64,000 nt of DNA from Blochmannia endosymbiont of Camponotus (Colobopsis) obliquus. GTDB lineage: Bacteria; Pseudomonadota; Gammaproteobacteria; Enterobacterales; Enterobacteriaceae. Position numbers and translations under genes: made by a program. The stretch is taken from positions 709,941 to 773,940 of the forward strand of contig NZ_CP010049.1 in the NCBI RefSeq assembly GCF_000973545.1, written 5' to 3'. Below, piece by piece: positions 22,155 to 32,618 of the stretch (positions are counted from its first letter, which is position 1; each line of letters opens with the position of its first letter). The notes below the pieces were generated by a model. It did no database searches, was not told where the DNA came from, and saw nothing but the letters and a program-made list of their open reading frames with translations.

Positions 22155-22903
22155 CAAATCACTACTCCTGATACTTAAGTAATTGTCATAACTTATAAAA
22201 AAACAATAAATAAATATAATAATTCTATTAACCAATATATTTAAACAAACAATTATTTTCTATAACATATCTAATGACATATTATAAATTTATTAAATAA
22301 AAAAATAGATAATATATACACATATAAAAATGTATAATAACTATAGAAACTATACTACACTCATAACAAAGAAAAAATAAATACACACTTTATTATATTC
22401 AAATAACATAATCATTTAACATCAAATAATTGCTTAATTGTAATCATAAATAACATAATCAATAAAAAATAAAAATTATTACTAAATAATAATATAAATA
22501 AAAACAAACTAAATATTTAAAACATATATATATAATCACATATATTATTTAAATAACATTCATTTAAAGTATATATAACACCAATATACATTTTATCAAA
22601 TAAAGAACAAATGCTTTAAAAATGTTATCTCTGTAATATTTCATCATAAAATAATAAACATTATCTAATCTATTAGCTTATATAAAATAATTAAATAATA
22701 TAAAACAAAACAAAAAACTAAAACACTAATCAATAAAATACTGAACCACCATACAACAACTATTTACATCAAATATCCCATTCATTAATGAAATGAAAAT
22801 ACCTAATACACTATTATTTGCAATCATAAAATATCAAAAATATACAACACAGATTATTTTTAAACATTTTACTTATTTAAATAATTCACCACTCATCATC
22901 TAT
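22155..22903. other. Intergenic region, cysE to pfkA
   Basis: This 749-base A/T-rich region has no recognisable gene. It marks a break in E. coli synteny between the cysE block and pfkA. Confidence 0.55.
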
Positions 22904-23644
22904 CTACTTCACAATTCGCGCTACGATACCAGCAACTGTAACACACGATGGCACTGAATGTAATACCACAGAACCCGCACCAACTTTCGCCATATACCCT
23001 ATTTCAATATTACCAAGAAGAATAGCACCCGCTCCGATAATCACTCCTTCTCCTATCTTAGGATGACGATCACCACTCCCTTTCTTACCGGTGCTTCCCA
23101 AAGTAACAGATTGCAATATAGAAACATTATTAGCTACTACTGCTGTTTCACCAATAACAATACCCGTGGCATGATCTAGCATAACACCATATCCAATACG
23201 TGCAGCAGGATGAATATCCACTCCAAATAAAACAGAAATACGATTTTGAAAATAAACAGCTAAAGCATAACGATCTTGCAACCACAACCAATGACTAATA
23301 CGATACGCTTGTAATGCATGAAATCCCTTAAAATATAAAAATGGAGTAGAATATTTATCAATAACAGGATCACGTTGCAAACTAAAAAAAATATCCCGTA
23401 CAGCATAGATAATAATTGTTGCATTCATATTATATGCTTCTTCTATAACATCACGTATAACATTAGCAGAAACAGTTGTATTACCTAACTTCTCAGAAAG
23501 AATATAACTTAATGCATTTCCTATATGATTATGTTGTAATACAGTATCATGTAAAAATTTTGCTAAAACAGGTTCATTATAAGCTAATAATTGAGCTTCA
23601 CCTTGAATTTTTTCCCAAATAAATTTCAATGACTCTACTGACAT
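22904..23644 (-). CDS. cysE: Serine O-acetyltransferase, C-terminally truncated
   Basis: The 246-residue protein acetylates serine, committing it to cysteine synthesis. The helical N-terminal domain (EKIQGEAQLLAYNEP) and the left-handed beta-helix with VDIHPAARIG, LDHATGIVIGETA and GDRHPKIG are intact. E. coli CysE has 273 residues; here the chain stops at ARIVK, right after the hexapeptide domain. The roughly 27-residue tail, which binds CysK and contributes to cysteine feedback inhibition, is missing. No other frame after the stop encodes it. The gene closes the yibN-grxC-secB-gpsA-cysE cluster. Confidence 0.95.
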   Translation of the reverse strand: MSVESLKFIWEKIQGEAQLLAYNEPVLAKFLHDTVLQHNHIGNALSYILSEKLGNTTVSANVIRDVIEEAYNMNATIIIYAVRDIFFSLQRDPVIDKYSTPFLYFKGFHALQAYRISHWLWLQDRYALAVYFQNRISVLFGVDIHPAARIGYGVMLDHATGIVIGETAVVANNVSILQSVTLGSTGKKGSGDRHPKIGEGVIIGAGAILLGNIEIGYMAKVGAGSVVLHSVPSCVTVAGIVARIVK

Positions 23645-23709
23645 ACTTATTACCTTATCTTATTTAATAAAATTTAAAAAAATAAATCTAAATCTAATGT
23701 AATATTTTA

Positions 23710-24708
23710 TTATTTCATAGTTAATTTAACAAGATAAAAAGCTGCCTTATATACATCTCGACCGCAATACAATACACGATATATTTGTTCCACAATTGGC
23801 ATAATCACATTATATTGACGTGATAATGCACGCACCTCATAAGCATTATTAAAACCCTCTACAACTTGACCAATTTTTTTCATAGCATTAGAAACTTCTA
23901 CGCCGCGCCCTAATAAAATTCCGAACCTACGATTACGTGATTGATCATCCGTACAAGTCAAAACCAAATCACCAAGACCTGCCATTCCTGTAAATATATC
24001 TAATTCACTTCCCATAGCTACACCAAGACGAGACATTTCTGCTAAACCACAAGTAATTAAAGCAGCACGGGCATTAGCACCAAACCCAATTCCGTCAGAT
24101 ATACCAGATCCAATAGCAATAACATTTTTTATAGCACCAGCTAATTGAATTCCAATATAATCAGAATGAACATAAACCATAAAATTTTTATTATTGCATT
24201 GCAATAAATTTCTCAAATCAGCAATAAAAACAGAATCACTAGCCACTAAAACTATAGCAGTAGGTAACCCCATTGCAATTTCCCTAGCAAAAGTAGGACC
24301 TGAAATTATTGCTAAAGGTATCTCTTGACCTAGTATTTCTCTTACTACATTTTGCAACAGCCTGCCAGTTCCAGCTTCCAATCCCTTGGTTGCTAAAATA
24401 ATACGAGAGTTACATCGTAAATATGGTTTTAATTTTACCAAAACATCACTAAAAACACGACTAGGTACTGCAATAATTATATCATGAGCAAAAGATAAAG
24501 CCACTTGTAATGATTTTTCTATTAACAACAACGCAGGAAAAGATATCTTAGGTAAAAGATGATGACAACGCATCGTTTTTAATCTATAAATATGAAGAGG
24601 ATCATGACCCCACAACAATACTTTATGGCCGTTCCGCGATAACATAATAGCTAAAGCTGTACCATACGCTCCAGCGCCAATAACGACAACTGAAGCACTT
24701 GAAGACAT
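23710..24708 (-). CDS. gpsA: Glycerol-3-phosphate dehydrogenase (NAD(P)+)
   Basis: The 332-residue cytoplasmic enzyme reduces dihydroxyacetone phosphate to sn-glycerol 3-phosphate for phospholipids. The Rossmann motif [10 protein letters not shown], the [10 protein letters not shown] segment, SGPTFAREI and the catalytic [17 protein letters not shown] are intact. Its ATG overlaps the secB stop by one base (TAATG), indicating translational coupling. cysE follows after 65 bases. Confidence 0.97.
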   Translation of the reverse strand: MSSSASVVVIGAGAYGTALAIMLSRNGHKVLLWGHDPLHIYRLKTMRCHHLLPKISFPALLLIEKSLQVALSFAHDIIIAVPSRVFSDVLVKLKPYLRCNSRIILATKGLEAGTGRLLQNVVREILGQEIPLAIISGPTFAREIAMGLPTAIVLVASDSVFIADLRNLLQCNNKNFMVYVHSDYIGIQLAGAIKNVIAIGSGISDGIGFGANARAALITCGLAEMSRLGVAMGSELDIFTGMAGLGDLVLTCTDDQSRNRRFGILLGRGVEVSNAMKKIGQVVEGFNNAYEVRALSRQYNVIMPIVEQIYRVLYCGRDVYKAAFYLVKLTMK

Positions 24709-25187
24709 TATAAAACTTCCTGAGATATCGTTGTCTTATTATTAGTATTATTATTTTTGTTTTGCAAATATTTCATAAACAATGCCTCAAAATTTACTGG
24801 AACTAAATGAAATTGTGGAAAACTACCTCTCATACATTGATTACTAATACATTCACGTGCATAAGGAAATAAGATATCAGGACAATAAGATCCAAGACAA
24901 TGTTCTAATTGAGCACTTTGCACACCTGAAATAGCAAAAATACCAGCTTGTTTAACTTCACACAAAAAAGCCACATGTTGCCTGATTGTTGCAGTAACAA
25001 TAACATGCAAAACCACTTCATATACATCTTTCAACAACTGACTAGATAAAGTATCTAAATCTAACTTAATTTTTGGTTCCCATTTTTCCTGAAATATCTT
25101 AGGGACATGAGGTGCTTCGAAAGATACGTCTTTTACATATATTCTCTGAATGTCAAAAACTACTTTAATATCTTCATTGCCTGACAT
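24708..25187 (-). CDS. secB: Protein-export chaperone SecB
   Basis: The 159-residue protein matches SecB along its length ([58 protein letters not shown]). SecB tetramers hold preproteins unfolded and deliver them to SecA, so the cell still exports proteins post-translationally. It sits between grxC (78 bases) and gpsA (one-base overlap), as in E. coli. Confidence 0.97.
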   Translation of the reverse strand: MSGNEDIKVVFDIQRIYVKDVSFEAPHVPKIFQEKWEPKIKLDLDTLSSQLLKDVYEVVLHVIVTATIRQHVAFLCEVKQAGIFAISGVQSAQLEHCLGSYCPDILFPYARECISNQCMRGSFPQFHLVPVNFEALFMKYLQNKNNNTNNKTTISQEVL

Positions 25188-25265
25188 TAAAAGCCTCTGC
25201 TATGCTAAAACTATACATGCTTAAAAATAAAAAAATTAAAATATACTATGAAAATTATTAATAAT

Positions 25266-25517
25266 CTATTTCATTTTTAAGTACTTATCCAGTTCATTCT
25301 GCACGTCCAATTTACATAAATCATCCCACCCACCTATATGTTCTGTATTAAAAAAAATTTGAGGTACTGTATGTTGTCCGCAACGATCAATCATTTCCGC
25401 ATGTACTATATCATTTTCAATAAAAATTTCCTTAAACGATAGACCTTTGCGGGACAATAATGCTTTAGCTTTTTGACAAAAGGGACAAAATTTTTTAGTA
25501 TAAATTTCAATATCCAT
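25266..25517 (-). CDS. grxC: Glutaredoxin 3
   Basis: The 83-residue protein equals E. coli GrxC in length and uses glutathione to reduce disulfides. The active site reads CPFC (CPYC in E. coli), with TVPQIFF carrying the cis-Pro and HIGGWDDL carrying the glutathione-site segment. I chose the ATG at 25517 (MDIEIYTK), the homologous start; the frame runs 15 codons further upstream without homology. It lies 47 bases after yibN. Confidence 0.95.
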   Translation of the reverse strand: MDIEIYTKKFCPFCQKAKALLSRKGLSFKEIFIENDIVHAEMIDRCGQHTVPQIFFNTEHIGGWDDLCKLDVQNELDKYLKMK

Positions 25518-25564
25518 AATATAAACTCGAATAATTATCTCAAATAATAATATTAATAACAAAA

Positions 25565-26026
25565 TTAACTATTTTCCTTAACCAAAGGTAAATTATTGTA
25601 AACCCAATTGTTAACACCACCATGGAGAAAATATACATGCTTAAATCCAATTTTATTTAAACGCCTAACTAAATTATAAGACAATGAACCAGTACTACAC
25701 ACAACCACTAATAAATCATTTTTCTTTACAAGACCATAAAAAAAATCATTTTTACTGTCTGTTTTGACATCTAAATCTATATTTAATAAATTAACACTAT
25801 GAATAATATGTCCTTTACGATAATCATCTTGATCACGTAAATCTATAATCGTTACATTTTTTTTATTAATCAATTGAACCAGTGTATTGCACGATATCTC
25901 AAACTGCCGAGTTAACCAACTTTGAATAAAAAAATAGAGCACAAATATAAATAACAACAGCCATACTGTAACAATTAAAAAATGATTAATACAAAAATTT
26001 TCAATTTCCTTAAAATATATCAACAA
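25565..26026 (-). CDS. yibN: Membrane-anchored rhodanese-domain protein
   Basis: The 153-residue protein has one N-terminal transmembrane helix (about residues 15-35) followed by a rhodanese fold with IDLRDQDDYRKGHI and GGVNNWVYNNLPLV. The active-site loop carries a cysteine in VVVCSTGSLS. By family knowledge it may transfer sulfur or handle persulfides; the exact role of YibN is unsettled. It is first in the yibN-grxC-secB-gpsA-cysE cluster, as in E. coli. Confidence 0.9.
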   Translation of the reverse strand: MLIYFKEIENFCINHFLIVTVWLLLFIFVLYFFIQSWLTRQFEISCNTLVQLINKKNVTIIDLRDQDDYRKGHIIHSVNLLNIDLDVKTDSKNDFFYGLVKKNDLLVVVCSTGSLSYNLVRRLNKIGFKHVYFLHGGVNNWVYNNLPLVKENS

Positions 26027-26817
26027 TTTATCGTGCGACCATTTTTAATTTAAAAGATCAAAAAGCAAACAAGATCAAAAAAACCACATACTAATCAAAT
26101 AAAAAAATTTTCACGTTGCAACATCAATAATTTTGATCTCCAAAACAAACTACATCCGTGATAACATACAATTCTAATAAAATCAAACAAAAATATAACT
26201 TTAAATAAAATAACTAAAGAAACAACCTATAAAAATCAACACTTCCAACAAACTACCACTGAGCATACATTAAATACAATCAGTTTTAAATGAACAGTAA
26301 CAATATATAAAAATTTAACAACTATTATATTAAAATCAAACAATAATATACAGAATTAACTACTTAAATTAAAACAATATACTCCACGTATTTTGTGAAG
26401 CCACAAAAACCAAAACACTATTGTAAGGATAAAAAACAATTTTCTTTCAAATATTTAGAATATATTTAAGTATTATCAATCAAAAAAAACAAAAAACAAC
26501 AACTCCAAACTAAAACTATTAAATTAAGCTAAATGAAAAACTAATTAACATAAAAATATTAAAAACCCTTAAGAACTAAAAAGTTGAATCATAAAATCAT
26601 CACAATCATTTAAAGCGTTGTATACCATGCAACACATAACTTTCTTCAATTATTTTACACATGTAAAATAATTCATAAAACATCTTAAAAATAGAAAACA
26701 AAATAAAATTTTACCTAACAATAATAAAAATGTTATGATCGATATAAATGAATTTTTATAAAAAAACACAAAAACAATATTTGACAAACAATATAAAATA
26801 TAACTTTAAGGTAACAA
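26027..26817. other. Divergent intergenic region, yibN to hldD
   Basis: This 791-base region separates two diverging units; E. coli has gpmM and envC here. A perfect -35-like TTGACA lies at 26780-26785 upstream of hldD, but no good -10 follows at the right distance. AAGG at 26807-26810 is the hldD ribosome site. No gene remnant is seen. Confidence 0.5.
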
Positions 26818-27774
26818 ATGATTATTGTAACTGGCGGGGCTGGATTTATTGGTAGTAACCTTGTTAAAACGCTGAATAAAATGCAACATAAAAACATACT
26901 GATAGTAGATCATCTTAAAGATAACAAAAAATATATAAATTTAACCGATCTAGACTTCATTGACTACATAGACAAAAAAGATTTCATTAAGAAAATTACT
27001 AATAACAATATAAACTACAACATTAACAACAACAAAGCATTTAATAACAATATTAAAGTCATCTTTCATAAAGGCGCTTGCTCATCTACTATCACATACA
27101 ACAGCATGTACGTAATGAAAAATAACTACCAATTCTCTAAAATACTATTGAATTTTTGCATAAAATATAAAATTCCGTTTATATATGCTTCTTCTGCAGC
27201 TGTTTATGGCAAGACACCCAAAAAATTTCTTGAAGAACGCCAATATGAAAAGCCATGTAATATATATGGATGTTCAAAGTTTTTTTTTGACCAATATGTA
27301 CGATTCATTTCGCCTCAAGCAAAATCCCCAATTTGTGGGTTACGTTATTTCAACGTCTATGGACCTCGTGAATCCCATAAAAATAATATGGCAAGCATAA
27401 TTTATCAACTCGCAAAACAAATAAATAACAAACAAAATCCAAAATTATTTCTAGGAAGTGAAAATTTTAAAAGAGATTTTATCTATATAGATGATGTAAT
27501 AAAAATAAATATTTGGGCTTGGAAAAACAACATTTCAGGAATTTTCAACTGCGGTACAGGCCAAGCACAATCATTTCAATCAATTGCCAATATCATATTA
27601 AATTTTTACAAACAAAATAATTTAAAATATATTCCTTTACCCAATATAATCAACAAACATTACCAAACATTCACAAAAGCAGATATAACCAAAATACGAC
27701 TTGCTGGATATAAACAACCATTCGAAAAGACTACTACAAACATAGTTAAATATCTTCATTACTTAAATAACTAA
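26818..27774 (+). CDS. hldD: ADP-L-glycero-D-manno-heptose 6-epimerase
   Basis: The 318-residue short-chain dehydrogenase makes the heptose donor for LPS inner core. It begins MIIVTGGAGFIGSNL (NAD-binding glycine motif), has the catalytic Tyr in EKPCNIYGCSK and the substrate segment LRYFNVYGPRE. It is slightly longer than E. coli HldD (310) because of an Asn/Lys-rich insertion around residues 55-80. waaF starts 39 bases after it, so hldD-waaF-waaC form one unit. Confidence 0.95.
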   Translation: MIIVTGGAGFIGSNLVKTLNKMQHKNILIVDHLKDNKKYINLTDLDFIDYIDKKDFIKKITNNNINYNINNNKAFNNNIKVIFHKGACSSTITYNSMYVMKNNYQFSKILLNFCIKYKIPFIYASSAAVYGKTPKKFLEERQYEKPCNIYGCSKFFFDQYVRFISPQAKSPICGLRYFNVYGPRESHKNNMASIIYQLAKQINNKQNPKLFLGSENFKRDFIYIDDVIKINIWAWKNNISGIFNCGTGQAQSFQSIANIILNFYKQNNLKYIPLPNIINKHYQTFTKADITKIRLAGYKQPFEKTTTNIVKYLHYLNN

Positions 27775-27813
27775 AAGTGCATAAGTTATTACAAAACAAA
27801 AAAGTCTATAATA

Positions 27814-28872
27814 ATGACTAATAAAATTTATAAAAAAATCTTGGTAATTGGACCATCATGGCTAGGTGATTCTGTTATGTCTCAAACCATGCTACACCTA
27901 CTTACCAAACAACAAAAAAAAATAAAAATTGATATCCTCACATCGAAATGTTATATACCTTTATTCCATAACATGCCTGAAATAAATCAAACTATAATTA
28001 ACCCTATAAAACACGGTACTATGGAATTAAAAAAAATTTACACATTCAGTAAAACACTAAGAAATAAAAAATACCAGCAAGCAATAATACTACCGAATTC
28101 ATTTAAATCAGCATTAATTCCATTGTTTGCACAAATACCACAACGTACAGGATGGCGTGGAGAAATGCGTTATGGAATAATTAATGATCTTCGGATCCTC
28201 AACTGTAAAAATTTTCCACTTATGGTGCAAAGATATGCTGCTTTAGCTTTTAACAAAAATATAATAAAACATAGTAACAATTTACCAAAACCACTTCCTT
28301 GGCCCAGCTTGTCGATAAGCTCAAAAAAAATAAATCACATATTACAAAAATTCAAAATTTATAGTAACAAACCCCTAATAGGTTTATGTCCAGGATCAGG
28401 ATCAAATTCAACAAAATGTTGGCCACATTATCACTATGCCGTATTAGCATCCAAACTTATGCATGATGGCTATCAAATAGCATTATTTGGTTCCATAAAA
28501 GATTACAAAATAGGGCAAAATATTAATAATTTAATTTTAAAAAAAATAAATAACTATCACAATTTAATTGGATCTACTTCAATAGATCAAGTAATAGCAT
28601 TACTTGCAGGCTGTCAAGCAATAATAAGTAATGACTCCGGATTAATGCATATAACTAATGCATTGAACCGACCGCTAATAGTATTATATGGCGGTCCAAG
28701 TGACCCTCATTTTACACCGCCTCTATCACATCGAGCATACGTCATAGAATCCAAAAATAAGCATTTACGAACAAAGAAACAAAACAACATAAATAATTAT
28801 CATCAAAATCTTATTGACATAAAACCTGATCAAGTTTTAAATAAATTAAAAAAATTACTTACAATCTCCTAA
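27814..28872 (+). CDS. waaF: ADP-heptose:LPS heptosyltransferase II
   Basis: The 352-residue GT9 glycosyltransferase adds the second heptose to the LPS inner core. It has the N-terminal KILVIGPSWLGDSVMSQ, and the nucleotide-sugar site CPGSGSNSTKCWP and SNDSGLMHI. Length is close to E. coli WaaF (348). waaC starts 14 bases downstream. Confidence 0.95.
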   Translation: MTNKIYKKILVIGPSWLGDSVMSQTMLHLLTKQQKKIKIDILTSKCYIPLFHNMPEINQTIINPIKHGTMELKKIYTFSKTLRNKKYQQAIILPNSFKSALIPLFAQIPQRTGWRGEMRYGIINDLRILNCKNFPLMVQRYAALAFNKNIIKHSNNLPKPLPWPSLSISSKKINHILQKFKIYSNKPLIGLCPGSGSNSTKCWPHYHYAVLASKLMHDGYQIALFGSIKDYKIGQNINNLILKKINNYHNLIGSTSIDQVIALLAGCQAIISNDSGLMHITNALNRPLIVLYGGPSDPHFTPPLSHRAYVIESKNKHLRTKKQNNINNYHQNLIDIKPDQVLNKLKKLLTIS

Positions 28873-28886
28873 AAAATAATACAACA

Positions 28887-29856
28887 ATGAAAATTTTAAT
28901 TATAAAAACTTCATCTATGGGAGACATAATTCACACACTACCCGCATTAACTGATGCAAAAAAAATATTATCTAACACTAGTTTTGATTGGGTTATTGAA
29001 AAAAATTTTTCAGAAATACCAATGTGGCATTCAGGAACACGTCATATAATACCAAGTAACATAAAAGTACACGCAAAAAATTACTTAGACTGTGTTTACT
29101 GGAAAAAATATAATAATTTCATACATAAATTACAAAAAAACACCTATGATATAATTATTGATGCACAAGGATTAATAAAAATTGCATTCTTAATAACTAA
29201 TCTGGCTAAAGGAAAAAAACACGGAATGAATAGTTCAAGTATAAGAGAACCAATCGCCAGCATTTTTTACAATAAAAAACATCAAATACATAAAAATCAA
29301 CATGCCATAGAAAGAACAAGACAATTATTTTCTAAAGCATTAAAATATCCACAACCATCTGAAACAGGATGTTACAATATCAAAAACTATTTCAAAAAAA
29401 AACAAAACACAGAACCCTATTTAATATTTTTACATTCTGCTAGTAAAAAAAAAAACTTGGCCAGAAATATATTGGAGAACATTAACTAGATTTGCAATTC
29501 ATGAAGGATTTCATGTTAAATTTCCGTGGTGGAAAACAACTGAATACCTAAGAGCAAAACGTTTAACACAAGGGCTTGCGCATGTCGAAATCCTACCAAA
29601 ATTAACATTAACACAAATAGCGAAGCAAATTCTCGGAGCTACCGCAATAATATCAATAGATACTGGCTTAAGTCATTTAAGTGCTGCATTACATACACCT
29701 AATTTGACACTTTATGGACCAACTAATCCTGCATTAATAGGTACTTATGGTAAAAACCAAAAAAAGATATACTCTAAAACACAATCTATGATCGATATAA
29801 AACCAATAGAAACATGGAATACATTTAAACAACTTTTAAACCAAATAAAACTTTGA
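28887..29856 (+). pseudogene. waaC: Heptosyltransferase I, split by an A11 run
   Basis: The first frame (MKILIIKTSSMGDIIHTLPAL...) matches WaaC up to about residue 190 and then stops at 29489. The rest continues in the next frame (TWPEIYWRTLTRFAIHEG ... ISIDTGLSHLSAALHTPN ... YGPTNPALIGTYGKNQ) and ends at TGA 29856. The switch falls in an A11 run at 29445-29455; ten A residues would restore a single frame of 322 residues, against 319 in E. coli. Both halves are well conserved, including the C-terminal donor site, so the break is recent or is rescued by polymerase slippage. WaaC adds the first heptose to Kdo2-lipid A. Confidence 0.9.
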
Positions 29857-30049
29857 TAAAATAAAATTACAACATAATCTTTTAAAAAAAACAAAATATA
29901 ACGAAATATATCTTAAAAAAGAAATACTTAAAGAATATTATGTTCTATGTCATAACAAATGTAATACAAAAATATAATATAGTAAATGGATTCTACAAAT
30001 ATCAAATCCATTCATTCAATATAGACAAATTATCACTATACACACCACT

Positions 30050-31324
30050 ATGTTGCTATATAATATACTTGTTTACCTAATACAACCTTTAATCTGGATA
30101 CGATTGTTATGGCGTAGTAGACACATTCCAGCCTACCGTCATCACTTATCTGAACGTTATGGATTCTATAAACAAAAAATTAACGCTGGAGGTATCATCT
30201 TACACTCTGTATCAATAGGAGAAACATTAGCAGCCATCCCATTAATTCATTCATTACAAAAACTACATCCATACATCCCTATCACCGTAACATCAATGAC
30301 ACCTACAGGAATAGAACAAACAAAACTAGCATTTGGAAATAAAGTATTTTATGGATACTTACCATATGATTTGCCTGGAGCTATAAACAGATTTATAAAT
30401 CATATAAATCCTATACTAGTTATTACTATAGAAACAGAACTATGGCCTAATCTTATTAAATCCTTATATCGCAAAGGCATTCCATTTATAATAGCCAACG
30501 CTCGACTATCACTTCGCTCAGCGAAAAATTACCAAAAAATAAAAAATTTCATGGCACATATAATGCAACACATAACTTTAATAGCTGCACAATATGAAGA
30601 CGATGGAGCGAGATTTATAAGTCTAGGACTAAAAACAAACCAATTAGCAATAATTGGTAATTTAAAATTCGAAATTTCTGTAAGCACACATATAACGAAA
30701 CAAGCTAAAAAATTACGTAAACTCTGGAACAACCAACGTCCAATATGGATAGCCGCTAGCACTCATTATGGAGAAGAAAAAATCCTTCTTAAAACACATC
30801 ACAACTTATTACAAAGTTTCCCTAATTTATTAATGATTTTAGCACCAAGACATCCAGAACGTTTTTCAATAGTTCAACAAATGATAAAAAAATCTGGATT
30901 TAATTATATATTACAAAGTAGCGGTAATATCCCATCTAGTACAACACAAATTGTTATTAATGATACAATGGGAAAATTAATGTTATTATATGGAATAGTA
31001 GATGTAGCTTTTATTGGAGGTAGCCTAATAAAACATGGAGGACATAATCCGTTAGAAGCCGCAGCACATGGCATACCAATAATAATGGGTCCATATACTT
31101 TTAACTTTCAACAAATTTGCATAAAACTTAAACAAGAACAAGGATTAATCACTATTACCGATAGTATATCATTAACATTAGAAATTTTTAAATTATTAAA
31201 CAATAAACATCACAGATTATTTCACGGAAATCGTGCAAACAAATTTTTATACAAAAACCAGGGTGCCTTAAAAAGACTATTATGCTTAATAGAACCTTAT
31301 CTAAATTTAAATAAAAACCAGTAA
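30050..31324 (+). CDS. waaA: 3-Deoxy-D-manno-octulosonic acid (Kdo) transferase
   Basis: The 424-residue GT30 enzyme attaches Kdo to lipid A precursor. It has an N-terminal membrane anchor (about residues 3-20), RYGFYKQ, LHSVSIGETLAAIPLI, TVTSMTPTG, ETELWPNLI, ANARLSLRSAKNY and the C-terminal GGHNPLEAAAHGIP. Length equals E. coli WaaA (425). waaE follows after seven bases. Confidence 0.97.
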   Translation: MLLYNILVYLIQPLIWIRLLWRSRHIPAYRHHLSERYGFYKQKINAGGIILHSVSIGETLAAIPLIHSLQKLHPYIPITVTSMTPTGIEQTKLAFGNKVFYGYLPYDLPGAINRFINHINPILVITIETELWPNLIKSLYRKGIPFIIANARLSLRSAKNYQKIKNFMAHIMQHITLIAAQYEDDGARFISLGLKTNQLAIIGNLKFEISVSTHITKQAKKLRKLWNNQRPIWIAASTHYGEEKILLKTHHNLLQSFPNLLMILAPRHPERFSIVQQMIKKSGFNYILQSSGNIPSSTTQIVINDTMGKLMLLYGIVDVAFIGGSLIKHGGHNPLEAAAHGIPIIMGPYTFNFQQICIKLKQEQGLITITDSISLTLEIFKLLNNKHHRLFHGNRANKFLYKNQGALKRLLCLIEPYLNLNKNQ

Positions 31325-31331
31325 AATTATT

Positions 31332-32096
31332 TTGAGAAAAAGTTTATCAATCGTAATTATTACATATAATGTTGCCACTATGTTACCTGATTGTTTATCT
31401 TCAGTAAATTGGGCTGACGAAATAATAATATTAGATAATAATAGTCAAGATCAAACATGTTCTATAGCTAAACAAGCCGGGGCAAAAATATTTAAAACTA
31501 AAAAATGGTTAGGTTTTGGTAAACAACGACAAATGGCACAAACATATGCTAATGGGGATTATATTTTTGCTTTAGATGCTGACGAGCGCATATCATACAA
31601 ATTAAAACAGGAAATCATAGAAATATTACACAACCCAAAATTTAATACCGTATATAGTTGCATAAGATACAATTTTTTTATCAATAAATTTATGCATTAT
31701 GGAGGATGGTATCCAGATAGAAAAATACGCTTATATCCAAAAAATTTTTCTTTTAATTCAATGAATGTGCATGAAAAACTAAACAGCAAAAATGCCGAAA
31801 TAAAAAAACTAAAAGGAAAATTAATACATATTGCCTGTCCTTATTTACCAACTTTTCAATTCAAACAATTAAAATATGCAGAAACTTGGGCTATTGAACA
31901 ATTTAAAAAAACAACACATTGTAATATAATAACTATCATTATTCATACTTTTAGTAGCTTCTTTAAGACATGGATTTTAAAAAAAAGTTTTTTAGATGGT
32001 AAATACGGTTGGCTACTCGCAATAATTAACGCACAATATACTTTTAATAAATATTCTATACTTTGGTCACTTAAAAGGAAAAATAAAAATAATTAA
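31332..32096 (+). CDS. waaE: LPS core glycosyltransferase, WaaE/KdtX type (GT2)
   Basis: The 254-residue protein is a GT2 glycosyltransferase with SIVIITYNVATMLPDCL, the DNNSQD segment, the metal-binding FALDADERIS and the C-terminal basic region. It resembles WaaE (KdtX) of Klebsiella and Serratia, which adds glucose to the first heptose; E. coli K-12 lacks it at this locus. The start is a TTG at 31332, seven bases after waaA, with no in-frame ATG. In Serratia coaD follows; here it does not. Confidence 0.85.
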   Translation: MRKSLSIVIITYNVATMLPDCLSSVNWADEIIILDNNSQDQTCSIAKQAGAKIFKTKKWLGFGKQRQMAQTYANGDYIFALDADERISYKLKQEIIEILHNPKFNTVYSCIRYNFFINKFMHYGGWYPDRKIRLYPKNFSFNSMNVHEKLNSKNAEIKKLKGKLIHIACPYLPTFQFKQLKYAETWAIEQFKKTTHCNIITIIIHTFSSFFKTWILKKSFLDGKYGWLLAIINAQYTFNKYSILWSLKRKNKNN

Positions 32097-32618
32097 ATCT
32101 ATTATATTCAACAACTTCCTTATTTATTAATTAATATTTAAAAAATTGCTCATTAAAAACAAAAAAATACATGATTATAATAATTAAGAAAATTTATGAC
32201 ATTATTCAAAAAAATTATTTAATTTTAGAAAAATATTAAACTCATAATCTTATCTTAATCATTAATAAAAATAACATAAGCATCTATATCAAAACACACA
32301 ACAAAACAAACAAAAATTTAAATTAAACATACATAAATAATTATAAATCTTCAACAAAAAAATTACTTACAACAAAATTGATTGTACATAATACTTAAAA
32401 TAAAAAACATAATATGTAAGTTAACCATAAAATACCAAACATTCATCCTTTTACCTTGATCTTGAATAAAAAATTACTATAATGCATTCCCGTCAGTTTA
32501 AATTATTTTTTAACTAAATAAATAATGTAAAATAATTAAACAAATCAACCCACCAATTTTGTATAACACTCAATAATATATTCTTTATTTAAAAGAACAA
32601 TATAATTTATAAAAAATA
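32097..32618. other. Convergent intergenic region, site of lost coaD
   Basis: This 522-base region between waaE and the opposing mutM is where enterobacteria carry coaD. No phosphopantetheine adenylyltransferase motif remains. It contains a well-formed promoter-like element at 32456-32483 and, just after it, an imperfect inverted repeat (about 32496-32552). Confidence 0.5.
32456..32483 (+). promoter_or_regulatory. Orphan sigma-70-like promoter
   Basis: TTGATC and a perfect TATAAT are separated by 16 bases, followed by a GC-richer start region. No plus-strand gene follows: the transcript would run antisense into mutM. It may be a relic or drive a short RNA that ends at the inverted repeat near 32550. 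Confidence 0.4.
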
